Assembly: GCA_934476235.1 (NCBI GenBank)
Contig: CAKSNL010000006.1
Location: forward strand, 62,001 to 126,000
DNA length: 64,000 nucleotides
Origin: an uncultured Clostridia bacterium
Lineage (GTDB): Bacteria; Bacillota; Clostridia; CAKSNL01; HGM11501
Reading direction: 5' to 3'
In this document: positions 33,783 to 42,054 of the stretch, piece after piece
Position numbering within the stretch: position 1 is the first letter of the stretch
Layout: each line of letters begins with the position of its first letter
Program-made: the position numbers and the translations under genes
Notes under the pieces: model-generated
Told to the model about the DNA's origin: nothing
Databases searched by the model: none
Seen by the model: the letters and a program-made list of their open reading frames with translations, nothing else

Positions 33783-34544
33783 GTGAGCGACTGGAACAGC
33801 GAACAGTACATGAAATTTGAAAAGGAGAGAACGCGCCCGTCGGAGGATCTTTTATCCCGGGTCGATATTTCGCCCGTTACGGTGCTCGACATTGGGTGCG
33901 GACCGGGAAACAGTACAAAAAAGCTTGAAAATCGCTTTCCCGAAGCCGCGGTATTGGGAATCGACAATTCGGACGATATGCTCGCCAGGGCGGGAGAGGC
34001 GCATCCGGAGCTTGAATTTAAGAAGATCTCGGTTCCGGGCGGACTTTCAGGACTCGGGAGATTTGACCTGATATTTTCAAACGCCTGCCTTCATTGGATT
34101 CCGGAGCATGAGGTTTTGCTCCCGGCTATCATGGAGCATTTAAATAGCGGCGGCGTTTTCGCCGTGCAGATGCCGATGACGGGGGAGGCTCTGTTTTATA
34201 AGCTTTTAGGCGCTCTGGTTTCAGAGAAAAAATGGAAAAAGCTTAAAAGCATTAAAAATTTTCATTCCCTTTCGCCGGAGGAAACGTATGATATTTTAGC
34301 GCGCACCGCCCCGTCTGTCACGATGTGGGAGACAGTGTATTATCACATCGTGCCGTCGCACCGGGCGGTCATCGAGTGGTATAAGGGGAGCGGATTAAGA
34401 CCGTATCTTGCCGCACTTTCGGAGGAGGAAAAAGAGCCATTTATAAATGAGCTTTTGGCTACGGTCGAAAAGAATTTCCCCGTCCGCGGGGACGGGAATG
34501 TCATCCTTAAAATGCCCCGCCTTTTCTTCACGGCAAAAAAATAG
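33783..34544 (+). CDS. SAM-dependent methyltransferase, trans-aconitate methyltransferase-like
   Basis: 253 residues. Class I methyltransferase with motif I VLDIGCGPGNSTKKL, the acidic strand-2 end GIDNSDDML and post-motif FDLIFSNACLHWIPEH. The WNSEQYMKFEKERTRP opening and the LHWI motif match Tam (trans-aconitate 2-methyltransferase) and its relatives. The start is GTG 33783 behind AGAGGTGAT; the reading frame further upstream lies in the rpsR terminator. It has no promoter I can name and probably depends on read-through. The substrate is inferred only by resemblance. Confidence 0.8.
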   Translation: MSDWNSEQYMKFEKERTRPSEDLLSRVDISPVTVLDIGCGPGNSTKKLENRFPEAAVLGIDNSDDMLARAGEAHPELEFKKISVPGGLSGLGRFDLIFSNACLHWIPEHEVLLPAIMEHLNSGGVFAVQMPMTGEALFYKLLGALVSEKKWKKLKSIKNFHSLSPEETYDILARTAPSVTMWETVYYHIVPSHRAVIEWYKGSGLRPYLAALSEEEKEPFINELLATVEKNFPVRGDGNVILKMPRLFFTAKK

Positions 34545-34562
34545 AGGCATTGCCTCTATTTT
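34538..34562. terminator. Bidirectional terminator, methyltransferase/AraC gene
   Basis: AAAATAGAGGCA and TGCCTCTATTTT, 12-bp arms. The methyltransferase stop codon and the end of the convergent gene both fall inside it. Confidence 0.75.
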
Positions 34563-35434
34563 ACTGTGTATCTGATCTTTCTGTATTCCGACGGGGAGAG
34601 CGACTTAAAGCGCTTGAATATCCTGTTAAAGTAGGAAACCGAGGAAAAGCCGACGTCCAGCGCAATGTCGGAGACGCTGCCGGAATTGGAGGTCAAAAGC
34701 CGTTCGGACTTTATCACGCGGACGAAGTTTAAATACTCGGTAAAGGTCGAATTGGTCGCCTTTTTAAATACGCGGCAGAAGTATGACGGGTTCATGTTTG
34801 TCGTCGCGCTGAGGCTCTCCAAGGTAATCTGCTCGTTATAGTGCGTGTCTATAAATTTAAGCGCCGGCATGATCTTGTCGATATATTTGTTGTTGAAGAA
34901 AGATTCGGTGTTCTGCATCAGCTTCATGCGGTATAAAAGACCGATCATGGAGTGGATGCCCGCGGTTATAAAATGCTCATATCCTGTGTTTCTGTTCGAA
35001 ATTTCCTCACATATTTTGTCAATATATGACGACATGAGCCTGTTCTCGTCACTGTCAAGCTTGAAAACGTGAGCGGGCTTTTCACTGTTATTTATAAAGC
35101 GGTAGAGCGACTTGCTTCCGGTGATGTTGCTGTTGTTGGTGTAGTTCTCAACGGCAAACTGAATAAGCGTCGTATTTGTCCCGTACTGGAGCGTTTCGGT
35201 CGCGTGAGGCACGCGGGAGGCAATGTATATAACGTCCCCCGTCTGCGCGATGTAATCCGCCCCTCCGGCGTGGCACAAAAACTCTCCGCCCTCGATCCTC
35301 AAAAACTCCACCTCGTCATGAAAGTGCATTGCCGAAACGGTGTGAGGGGGGAACGGTCTGAATTTGTTATAGGGCGAAAAGCTGACGCGAATCGGAACGT
35401 CCATAATACTGGAATAAACTATCTCATTTTTCAT
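34556..35434 (-). CDS. AraC-family transcriptional regulator
   Basis: 292 residues. The N-terminal cupin sensor (about 15-110; HTVSAMHFHDEVEFLRIEGGEF) is of the sugar-binding kind. The C-terminal double helix-turn-helix (about 190-290) has LESLSATTNMNPSYFCRVFKKATNSTFTEYL and then VSDIALDVGFSSVSYFNRIFKRF. It would activate or repress carbohydrate genes when its ligand binds. The start ATG at 35432-35434 has GCGGTGAT upstream. It has no target gene beside it, so its regulon lies elsewhere. Confidence 0.9.
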   Translation of the reverse strand: MKNEIVYSSIMDVPIRVSFSPYNKFRPFPPHTVSAMHFHDEVEFLRIEGGEFLCHAGGADYIAQTGDVIYIASRVPHATETLQYGTNTTLIQFAVENYTNNSNITGSKSLYRFINNSEKPAHVFKLDSDENRLMSSYIDKICEEISNRNTGYEHFITAGIHSMIGLLYRMKLMQNTESFFNNKYIDKIMPALKFIDTHYNEQITLESLSATTNMNPSYFCRVFKKATNSTFTEYLNFVRVIKSERLLTSNSGSVSDIALDVGFSSVSYFNRIFKRFKSLSPSEYRKIRYTVK

Positions 35435-35469
35435 AAGGTATCACCGCCTTAGTCAAAATCGTTACTCAC

Positions 35470-35498
35470 AGTATAGCATAGTTTTAAAATAAAGTCAA
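35470..35498 (-). promoter_or_regulatory. Promoter of the AraC-family gene
   Basis: Minus-strand TTGACT (35493-35498), 17 bp, TATACT (35470-35475). Confidence 0.75.
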
Positions 35499-35509
35499 TA
35501 TAGTACAAA

Positions 35510-35540
35510 AAACGGATGTGATTTTTCACATCCGTTTTTT
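35510..35540. terminator. Terminator hairpin, left copy
   Basis: AAACGGATGTGA and TCACATCCGTTT with T-runs on both strands. The 29-bp sequence recurs exactly at 35852-35880; repeat copy A lies between them. Confidence 0.75.
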
Positions 35541-35580
35541 ATTATCGAAAAAGTTAATTATCAGCTTAAACAGGTGCACC

Positions 35581-35780
35581 GAAAAATCCCTCAGCCATTT
35601 TTAAGAAAAATGGCAGCTCCCTTTAGCAAGGGAGCCTTTAAAGCCCTCAAGAGCTAAAGGTAACGTAGTGGCGCCGAGGCAATGAATTCAAGTCCGGTGG
35701 ACTCATCAAGAACTAAAGGCGTGAGGAGAGCCGCAGCGAGACGGTGGCATTTGCAGAGCAAATGACAGGAGGATTTTTAG
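35581..35780 (+). repeat. Dispersed repeat copy A; no gene in 35541-35851
   Basis: It begins GAAAAATCCCTCAG and ends GGAGGATTTTTAGG, which are near-inverted ends. The inside has hairpins (CCATTTTTnnnAAAATGG, GCTCCCTTnnnAAGGGAGC, AGTCCnnTGGACT) and a 27-bp core, 35718-35744, identical in copies B and C. The rest of the gap, 35781-35851, holds only a small hairpin near AACATGTTTTCAGACATG. Confidence 0.75.
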
Positions 35781-35851
35781 GAATACCCACAATATTTTGA
35801 GCGTTCAAGCCCTCCGTTTGAGAGACAAAAAACATGTTTTCAGACATGCTT

Positions 35852-35880
35852 AAACGGATGTGATTTTTCACATCCGTTTT
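35852..35880 (-). terminator. Terminator of pyrG (right copy)
   Basis: The same 29-bp hairpin as at 35510, six bases beyond the pyrG stop. Its T-run on the minus strand is shorter than that of the left copy. Confidence 0.7.
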
Positions 35881-35886
35881 ATATTA

Positions 35887-37503
35887 TCAGTCGTTGTCTC
35901 TGTGAGCGAGAGACGCTTTGATGAATGCCGCAAATATCGGCTGCGGTCTGTTCGGTCTTGACTTAAACTCGGGGTGGAACTGAACTCCGACATAGAAAGG
36001 ATGGTCGGAAAGCTCAATCGTTTCAACCAGTCTGTCGTCGGGCGAAACGCCGCTTATCGTCATGCCGTTCTCAACGAGAGCCTTTCTGTATTCGTTGTTG
36101 ACCTCATATCTGTGTCTGTGGCGCTCATATATAAGATCCTCATTATATATCTCGTGAAGCATCGACGTCGGCGATACCTTGCACGGATAAAGACCGAGCC
36201 TTAACGTGCCGCCCATCTTGTCCACGTCAATCTGGTCGGGCATTAAGTGGATTACCTGATGCTCGGAATCGGGAGCGATTTCCTCGCTGTTCGCGTCAGC
36301 GAATCCTAAAACGTTTCTCGCGTAGTCGATTATCGAAATCTGCATGCCGAGGCAGATGCCGAAATAGGGCATTTTGTGCCCGCGCGCATACTTCGAGGTT
36401 GCAATCATGCCTTCGATGCCCCTGTCGCCGAAGCCGCCGGGAACGATTATGCCGTCAACATCGTTAAAGTACGACTCGGCGTTCTCGTTCGTAACCTCCT
36501 CGGAGTCAACCCACTTTATCTTGACGTTGCAGTCGTTCGCGATACCGCCGTGATAGAGCGCTTCCATAACGCTTAAGTACGCGTCATGCAGCGCAACGTA
36601 TTTTCCGACAAGAGCGACCGTTACTCCGGGCTTGTCGCGCAGGGACTTTATCTTGTCGACCATGTTTCTCCACTCGGTAAGGTCGGGCTCGGAATCGGCA
36701 AGCGCAAGCCTTCTGCAAACTACCTTTGCAAGACCCTCGCGTTCTAAGTCGAGCGGAACCTCATATATCGAGCCGGCGTCAAGATTGGGGATAACGCAGT
36801 CGCCCGACACGTTGCAGAAAAGACCCATCTTGTCGCGCGAGCTCTTTTCGATGGGATATGAGCTTCGGCAAACCAAAACGTCCGGCTGAATACCGATGGA
36901 TAAAAGCTCCTTAACGGAGTGCTGAGTGGGTTTTGTTTTCTGCTCGCCGCTCATCGGAAGATAGGGAAGCAGCGTAACGTGTATGTACATGCAGTTTTCC
37001 TTGCCGACCTCGGCGGAAACCTGGCGGATAGCCTCCAAGAACGGAAGGCTCTCCATGTCGCCGACCGTGCCGCCGATTTCGGTGATGACAATATCGGTCT
37101 TCCCGTCCTTGCCGACGCGGTAGATGCGCTCCTTAATTTCGTTTGTGATGTGCGGAATAACCTGAACGGTGCGCCCTAAATATGCGCCCTCGCGCTCCTT
37201 GCTGATAACTGACCAGTATACCTTTCCCGTGGTAACGTTGCTGTTCTTGCTTAAGTTCTCGTCCGTGAAACGCTCGTAATGACCGAGGTCAAGATCCGTC
37301 TCAGCACCGTCGTCGGTAACGAACACCTCGCCGTGCTGGAACGGGCTCATCGTGCCCGGATCGAAATTGATATAGGGGTCAAACTTCTGAATCGTGATAT
37401 TGTAGCCCCTTGCCTTCAAAAGACGCCCCAGTGACGCCGCGGTAATTCCCTTGCCGAGACCCGACACAACGCCGCCTGTGATAAAGATATACTTTACTGA
37501 CAT
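35887..37503 (-). CDS. pyrG: CTP synthase
   Basis: 538 residues, full length. It makes CTP from UTP, ATP and glutamine. The synthetase half has the N-terminal KYIFITGGVVSGLGKGI (P-loop) and the EIGGTVGDMESLPF region. The class I amidotransferase half (from about 290) has GGFGDRG, the nucleophile Cys in YFGICLGMQ and the His/Glu pair in GVQFHPEF. The start ATG at 37501-37503 follows GGAGGAT. It is 18 nt from the aminotransferase gene, so it probably ends an lrp-aminotransferase-pyrG transcript. That leaves no separate leader for the pyrG attenuation known in bacilli. Confidence 0.97.
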   Translation of the reverse strand: MSVKYIFITGGVVSGLGKGITAASLGRLLKARGYNITIQKFDPYINFDPGTMSPFQHGEVFVTDDGAETDLDLGHYERFTDENLSKNSNVTTGKVYWSVISKEREGAYLGRTVQVIPHITNEIKERIYRVGKDGKTDIVITEIGGTVGDMESLPFLEAIRQVSAEVGKENCMYIHVTLLPYLPMSGEQKTKPTQHSVKELLSIGIQPDVLVCRSSYPIEKSSRDKMGLFCNVSGDCVIPNLDAGSIYEVPLDLEREGLAKVVCRRLALADSEPDLTEWRNMVDKIKSLRDKPGVTVALVGKYVALHDAYLSVMEALYHGGIANDCNVKIKWVDSEEVTNENAESYFNDVDGIIVPGGFGDRGIEGMIATSKYARGHKMPYFGICLGMQISIIDYARNVLGFADANSEEIAPDSEHQVIHLMPDQIDVDKMGGTLRLGLYPCKVSPTSMLHEIYNEDLIYERHRHRYEVNNEYRKALVENGMTISGVSPDDRLVETIELSDHPFYVGVQFHPEFKSRPNRPQPIFAAFIKASLAHRDND

Positions 37504-37521
37504 TTTTTCATCCTCCGCTAA

Positions 37522-38691
37522 CTATATATATTTTTCCGCAAATTTTCTGATTCTGTCAAGCGCCTTGGTGATGCTTTTTACCGAATATGCATATGAACAC
37601 CTGATAAAGCCCTCTCCGGACTCGCCGAACGCATTTCCCGAAACAACGGCAACGCGCCGGTCCATCAAAAGCTTTTCACAGAATTCGTCGCTTGTCATTT
37701 TCGTTTTCCTGATGTCGGGGAAAACGTAGAACGCGCCGAGAGGCTCGAAACAGTCAAACCCCATGTCGCGGAAGCCCGCAACCATTAAACGGCGGCGCAT
37801 GTTGTATTCGTCGCGCATGGAGGCAACCGCACCGTCGCAGTTTTTAAGCGCCTCGATCGCAGCGTACTGGCTCGTCGTCGGCGAGCACATGATAGCGTAC
37901 TGGTGCACCTTTAACATCGGCTTTATGATTTCCCTGGGAGCGCAGACATAGCCCAAACGCCACCCGGTCATCGCAAAAGCCTTGGAAAAGCCGTTTATAT
38001 AAATCGTGCGTTCGCGCATCCCGTCTATCGACGCGATGGAAACGTGCCCCTCCGGAGTGTAGTTAAGCTCCGAATATATCTCGTCCGTCAGGCACAAAAT
38101 GTTTGTCCCGCGAAGATACCCGGCGATGCTTTCAAGGTCCGCCCGCTCTAAGATAGCCCCTGTCGGATTATTGGGATAGGGAAGGACGATCGCCTTCGTT
38201 TTTGGCGTTACCGCCGATTTTATTTCCTCCGCCGTTATGCGGAAGTTATTTTCCGCCTTGGTAGCGATCGGCACCGGAACGCCGCCGGCTAAAAGCGTGA
38301 GCGGCTTGTAGCACACAAAGCTCGGTTCCGGAATGAGTATCTCATCGCCGGGCGAAATGATGGTCCTGAGAGCCGTGTCGATCGCCTCGCTCCCGCCGAC
38401 CGTGACGAATACCTCGTCCTCGTTATACGAAAGGTCATACTTTCTTTCAAGATAACGGCATATCTCCATGCGGAGCTCCTTTAAGCCCGCGTTTGCCGTG
38501 TAATGTGTGTTTCCCTTTTCAAGCGAACGGATGCCCATATCGCGCACGTTTCTCGGCGTTGCAAAGTCGGGTTCGCCCACGCCTAACGAAACAACGTCCT
38601 CCATCTCGTTCACGACGTTGAAAAGCTTTCTGATGCCGGACGGGGGAAGGGAAGTAACCGTCGGCGAAAGCAATTTATTATAATCTAACAT
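37522..38691 (-). CDS. Class I/II PLP aminotransferase
   Basis: 389 residues. Fold type I aspartate-aminotransferase superfamily. Landmarks: VSLGVGEPDFATP, VTVGGSEAIDTAL, PYPNNPTGA, DEIYSEL, the PLP lysine in NGFSKAFAMTGWRLGY, and the substrate-carboxylate Arg near FIRCSYA. Most like the PatA/AspC-related aminotransferases of Clostridia that act on aspartate, aromatic amino acids or N-acetyl-diaminopimelate. The start ATG lies 12 nt after the lrp stop, with AGGGC upstream, so regulation by that Lrp protein and by amino-acid supply is likely. Substrate not determined. Confidence 0.9.
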   Translation of the reverse strand: MLDYNKLLSPTVTSLPPSGIRKLFNVVNEMEDVVSLGVGEPDFATPRNVRDMGIRSLEKGNTHYTANAGLKELRMEICRYLERKYDLSYNEDEVFVTVGGSEAIDTALRTIISPGDEILIPEPSFVCYKPLTLLAGGVPVPIATKAENNFRITAEEIKSAVTPKTKAIVLPYPNNPTGAILERADLESIAGYLRGTNILCLTDEIYSELNYTPEGHVSIASIDGMRERTIYINGFSKAFAMTGWRLGYVCAPREIIKPMLKVHQYAIMCSPTTSQYAAIEALKNCDGAVASMRDEYNMRRRLMVAGFRDMGFDCFEPLGAFYVFPDIRKTKMTSDEFCEKLLMDRRVAVVSGNAFGESGEGFIRCSYAYSVKSITKALDRIRKFAEKYI

Positions 38692-38703
38692 AAATGCCCT
38701 CCG

Positions 38704-39180
38704 TCACACCATCATTTCGCGGTCGTCGCGCCCCGCTTCGTCAAAGATAACGCCCTCGCGCTTATAGGTCTTTAACATAAAGTGGGTCGAGGTGGAAATA
38801 ACGGAATCCATCTGCGAAAGATGTTCCGAAACGAACATGGCAACGTCCTTAATTGTCTTTCCGTCAACAAACACGGCAAGGTCATATGCGCCGCTCATGA
38901 GGTAAAGGTGGTGCACCTGCTCATAGCAGTAAATGCGCGAAGCAATCGCGTCAAACCCTTCGCCGGCGCTCGGAGTTACCTTAAGCTCAATCAGGGCGGA
39001 CACGGTGTCCGGGCTCAGTTTGTCCGTATTTATAAGAGGCTTGTAGCCCAGAATAATCTTCTCGTCTTCAAGCTTCTTTATCTCGGCGGCGACCGCTGCC
39101 TCACTCAAGCCGGTCATTGTGGCGATCTCGGCGTTGGTAATGCGTGCGTCTTTTCTGAGAATTTCAAGTATTCTGTTCAT
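38704..39180 (-). CDS. Lrp/AsnC-family transcriptional regulator
   Basis: 158 residues. N-terminal winged helix-turn-helix (ARITNAEIATMTGLSEAAVAAEIKKLEDEKIILGY) and C-terminal RAM ligand-binding domain (about 65-140; VHHLYLMSGAYDLAVFV contains the Gly-x-Asp signature). Such proteins sense amino acids. It leads the operon with the aminotransferase, which is probably its target; the ATG at 39178-39180 follows AAGGAGG. Confidence 0.93.
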   Translation of the reverse strand: MNRILEILRKDARITNAEIATMTGLSEAAVAAEIKKLEDEKIILGYKPLINTDKLSPDTVSALIELKVTPSAGEGFDAIASRIYCYEQVHHLYLMSGAYDLAVFVDGKTIKDVAMFVSEHLSQMDSVISTSTHFMLKTYKREGVIFDEAGRDDREMMV

Positions 39181-39222
39181 AATCTGCCTCCTTAAAAATT
39201 ATTGTAAATACAATTACATTTC

Positions 39223-39251
39223 ATTATATAACAAATGAATGAAAAAATCAA
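39223..39251 (-). promoter_or_regulatory. Promoter of lrp-aminotransferase-pyrG
   Basis: Minus-strand TTGATT (39246-39251), 17 bp, TATAAT (39223-39228). Downstream, ATTGTAAATACAATTAC has dyad symmetry (ATTGTA-AA-TACAAT) and could be the Lrp autoregulatory site. Confidence 0.7.
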
Positions 39252-39265
39252 TTGCTTTTTCATAC

Positions 39266-39296
39266 AAAAAAGGACTGAATTTTTCAGCCCTTTTTT
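39266..39296 (-). terminator. Terminator of tyrS-galE
   Basis: On the minus strand AAAAAAGGgCTGA, AAAAT, TCAGtCCTTTTTT (one internal mismatch) followed by G. T-rich on both strands. Confidence 0.8.
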
Positions 39297-39316
39297 CGTA
39301 AGCCGTTGTTTATTTA

Positions 39317-40330
39317 TCAGTCCCCGTAGCCCGAGGGATTGTTGGACTGCCAGCGCCACGAGTCGCGGCACATGTCCTCCAGGGTCTTTTCCGCCTTCCA
39401 GCCGAAGTCGGCAAGCGCCTTCTTGGGGTCCGCATAGCACTCCGCAACGTCGCCCGCTCTTCTGGGAGCGATAACGTAGGGCACCTTAACGCCGTTCGCC
39501 TTTTCGAATGCCTTCACAATGTCAAGCACGCTGTAGCCGATTCCCGTTCCGAGGTTTGCAATCTCGACGCCCTTGTTTTTCGCCGAGTAATCTATCGCCG
39601 CGGCGTGACCCTTTGCAAGGTCAACAACGTGGATATAGTCGCGCACGCCCGTTCCGTCATGCGTGGGATAGTCGTTTCCGAAAATGTTCAAATGGTCAAG
39701 CTTGCCGACCGCAACCTGTGCGATGTAGGGCATTAAGTTATTGGGAATGCCCTCGGGATCCTCGCCGATAAGCCCGCTCTCGTGCGCTCCTATGGGGTTA
39801 AAGTAGCGCAGAAGAACCACGGAAAGCTCAGGGTCTGCGTGCGACGCGTCCTTTAATATCTGCTCGATGAAAAGCTTCGTCCAGCCGTAGGGGTTGGTGC
39901 AGCTCGTCTTCATATCCTCGGTGAGCGGAACGCGCTCGGGCACGCCGTAAACGGTGGCGGAGGAGGAGAAGATGATGGAATTTACATTATGCTCATGCAT
40001 TACCTCAAGCAGCGTGAGCGTGGTGTTTAAGTTGTTTCTGTAATACATTAAAGGCTTTGCGACAGACTCGCCGACCGCCTTAAAGCCCGCGAAGTGAACG
40101 ACGGAGTCAATTTTGTTCTCGTCAAAAACCTTGGTTAAAAGCGCCTTGTCGGCAACATCATACTGATAGAATTTGGGTTTTACGCCTGTGATCTTTTCAA
40201 CACGGTTTAAGCACTCTGCCTTACTGTTGGAAAGGTCGTCAACAATAATTACATTGTCGCCGCGCTCTATGAGTTCCACCGCTGTGTGACTGCCGATGTA
40301 ACCGGCACCGCCCGTTAAAAGAATGTTCAT
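39317..40330 (-). CDS. galE: UDP-glucose 4-epimerase
   Basis: 337 residues. An extended SDR enzyme interconverting UDP-glucose and UDP-galactose, with NAD held by GGAGYIGSH. The catalytic Ser is in SSSATVYG and the Tyr/Lys in YGWTK; DGTGVRDYIHVVDLA and PRRAGD are typical of GalE. It is 28 nt downstream of tyrS with AAGGAGG before the ATG, so it is probably cotranscribed. It supplies UDP-galactose for glycans or lets galactose enter glycolysis; galM lies 20 kb away. Confidence 0.96.
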   Translation of the reverse strand: MNILLTGGAGYIGSHTAVELIERGDNVIIVDDLSNSKAECLNRVEKITGVKPKFYQYDVADKALLTKVFDENKIDSVVHFAGFKAVGESVAKPLMYYRNNLNTTLTLLEVMHEHNVNSIIFSSSATVYGVPERVPLTEDMKTSCTNPYGWTKLFIEQILKDASHADPELSVVLLRYFNPIGAHESGLIGEDPEGIPNNLMPYIAQVAVGKLDHLNIFGNDYPTHDGTGVRDYIHVVDLAKGHAAAIDYSAKNKGVEIANLGTGIGYSVLDIVKAFEKANGVKVPYVIAPRRAGDVAECYADPKKALADFGWKAEKTLEDMCRDSWRWQSNNPSGYGD

Positions 40331-40358
40331 TTATAAAACCTCCTTAAAAATTATGAAA

Positions 40359-41573
40359 TTACTTTATTATAAGCTTGTAGATGTTTTTCTTGCCCTTCTT
40401 GACAACGACCGCGCCATCCGTAAAGTCAGACTCTGTAAGCTCCGCGTTAATGTCCGTCACCTTTTTGTCGGCAACGGTGAGTCCGCCCTGGGTGATGAGC
40501 CTTCTGCACTCGCTTCTCGATGCCGAAATGCCCGCCTTTACCATAACGTCCATAAGATTTCCGAGGTCGCCCTTTTCAATCTCAACCGTGGGCATGCCGC
40601 CGGAGAGCCCGCCGGAGAATACCGCCTTTGCAGCCTCCTTTGCCTTCTCGGCTTCCTCCTCGCCGTGAACGAGCTTTGTAACCTCATAAGCCAAGAGCTC
40701 CTTTGCCTCGTTGAGCTTTGCGCCCTCCCAGGTCTCAATGGTTCTTATCTTATCCATGTCAACGAAAGTGACCATTTTAAGCATTCTCGCAACGTCCGCG
40801 TCGTCAACGTTTCTCCAGTACTGGTAGAAGTTGTAGGGCGAAACCTTTTCGGGGTCAAGCCACATTGCGCCGCCGGCGGTCTTTCCCATCTTCCTGCCGT
40901 CGCTCGTTAATAAAAGCGTGAAGGTCATGCCGTATACCTGCTCGCCCTTAACCTTGCGCACTAAGTTGATACCGCCCAAGATGTTGCTCCACTGATCGTC
41001 TCCTCCGAGCTCAAGCTTGCAGCCGTACTGTTCGTTTAACTTAAGGAAGTCATAGCTCTGCATGAGCATGTAGTTAAACTCGATAAAGGAAAGTCCCTTT
41101 TCAAGCCTTGAACGGAAGCACTCCGCAGTCAGCATCTTGTTTACCGAAAAGTGAACGCCGATGTCGCGGAGAAATTCGATGTAGTTAAGATTTCTGAGCC
41201 AGTCGGCATTATTCACCATGATTGCCTTACCGTCCGAAAAGTCGATCACGCGCGAGAGCTGCTTTTTAAAGCACTCACAGTTGTGATTGATATCGTCAAC
41301 CGTAAGCATTTTTCTCATGTCGGTTCTTCCTGAAGGGTCGCCCACCATTCCGGTTCCGCCGCCGACCAAGGCGATCGGCGTGTGACCGTGGTTCTGCATG
41401 TGGCGCATTACGACCATCTGCAAAAAGTGACCTACATGCAGAGAATCCGCCGTCGGATCAAATCCGATATAAAATTTAACCTTTTCCCTGCCGAGAAGCT
41501 CCCTTATTTCATCCTCGTGCGTCGTCTGCGCGATAAGTCCGCGTTCGGAAAGCACGTCAAATACATTTTCCAT
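40359..41573 (-). CDS. tyrS: Tyrosyl-tRNA synthetase
   Basis: 404 residues. It charges tRNA-Tyr. The class I signature HIGH appears as HVGH (in SLHVGHFLQM) and KMSKS as KMGKT. The tyrosine pocket has YIGFDPTADS and QSYDFL, and the C-terminal S4-like domain (about 340-404; SRSECRRLITQGGLTV) binds tRNA. The start is ATG 41573 with AAAGGGTG upstream; GTG 41582 is the alternative. The leader is only about 30 nt, so this tyrS lacks the T-box common in Bacillota. Confidence 0.96.
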   Translation of the reverse strand: MENVFDVLSERGLIAQTTHEDEIRELLGREKVKFYIGFDPTADSLHVGHFLQMVVMRHMQNHGHTPIALVGGGTGMVGDPSGRTDMRKMLTVDDINHNCECFKKQLSRVIDFSDGKAIMVNNADWLRNLNYIEFLRDIGVHFSVNKMLTAECFRSRLEKGLSFIEFNYMLMQSYDFLKLNEQYGCKLELGGDDQWSNILGGINLVRKVKGEQVYGMTFTLLLTSDGRKMGKTAGGAMWLDPEKVSPYNFYQYWRNVDDADVARMLKMVTFVDMDKIRTIETWEGAKLNEAKELLAYEVTKLVHGEEEAEKAKEAAKAVFSGGLSGGMPTVEIEKGDLGNLMDVMVKAGISASRSECRRLITQGGLTVADKKVTDINAELTESDFTDGAVVVKKGKKNIYKLIIK

Positions 41574-41611
41574 TATTAACACCCTTTCGAAGGAATTATA
41601 CTTTTCATATT

Positions 41612-41640
41612 ATTATACAATAAAAAAAACGTTTTGTAAA
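41612..41640 (-). promoter_or_regulatory. tyrS-galE promoter
   Basis: Minus-strand TTTACA (41635-41640), 17 bp, TATAAT (41612-41617). Confidence 0.75.
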
Positions 41641-41656
41641 GCGGAAAATGGCGCGC

Positions 41657-41685
41657 TTGACAAAACTTTTGCACTCTGTTATAAT
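41657..41685 (+). promoter_or_regulatory. Promoter of the SHOCT membrane pair
   Basis: TTGACA (41657-41662), 17 bp, TATAAT (41680-41685), perfect consensus. Confidence 0.88.
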
Positions 41686-41709
41686 TTCAGATGAAACGGA
41701 GAGGATAGG

Positions 41710-42048
41710 ATGTATAGCAATATAGGGAAAAAGATCAAGGTTCTTGCAAAGGTCTTGGCATGGATCGGGATAGCCGCGTCCGTCATTTCGGGGCTCGGCA
41801 TGATGATTGCCTCCTCGCGCGCGGGCGATGCAATGGCGTTTATCGGTTTTCTTACCATGATTTTTGGAAGCCTTCTTTCGTGGGTCTCGTCCTTCGTGCT
41901 TTACGGATTCGGCGAGCTTGTCGAAAACAGTGCGGTCATTGCCGGTAAAAAGAAAAAGCCCTCCGGCGATAAGGAGACGGCGCTTTTTAAGATGAAGGAA
42001 GAGGGACTCATTACAGAGGAAGAGTATGAAGAAAAGATATCGGAGTGA
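41710..42048 (+). CDS. Small membrane protein with SHOCT-like tail
   Basis: 112 residues. Two hydrophobic helices (about 11-34 and 43-66) are followed by a basic stretch GKKKKPSGDK. The tail ALFKMKEEGLITEEEYEEKISE is a SHOCT motif, the short C-terminal helix pair seen in many small membrane or oligomerising proteins. Function unknown. The ATG 41710 is preceded by GGAGAGGAT, behind a perfect promoter. The second gene follows after 6 nt and has the same kind of tail. Confidence 0.78.
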   Translation: MYSNIGKKIKVLAKVLAWIGIAASVISGLGMMIASSRAGDAMAFIGFLTMIFGSLLSWVSSFVLYGFGELVENSAVIAGKKKKPSGDKETALFKMKEEGLITEEEYEEKISE

Positions 42049-42054
42049 AGAAAG

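Noticed and set aside
41574..41640. T-box leader before tyrS
   Set aside because: A near-consensus promoter leaves only about 30 nt of leader; the T-box sequence TGGnACCGCG is absent.
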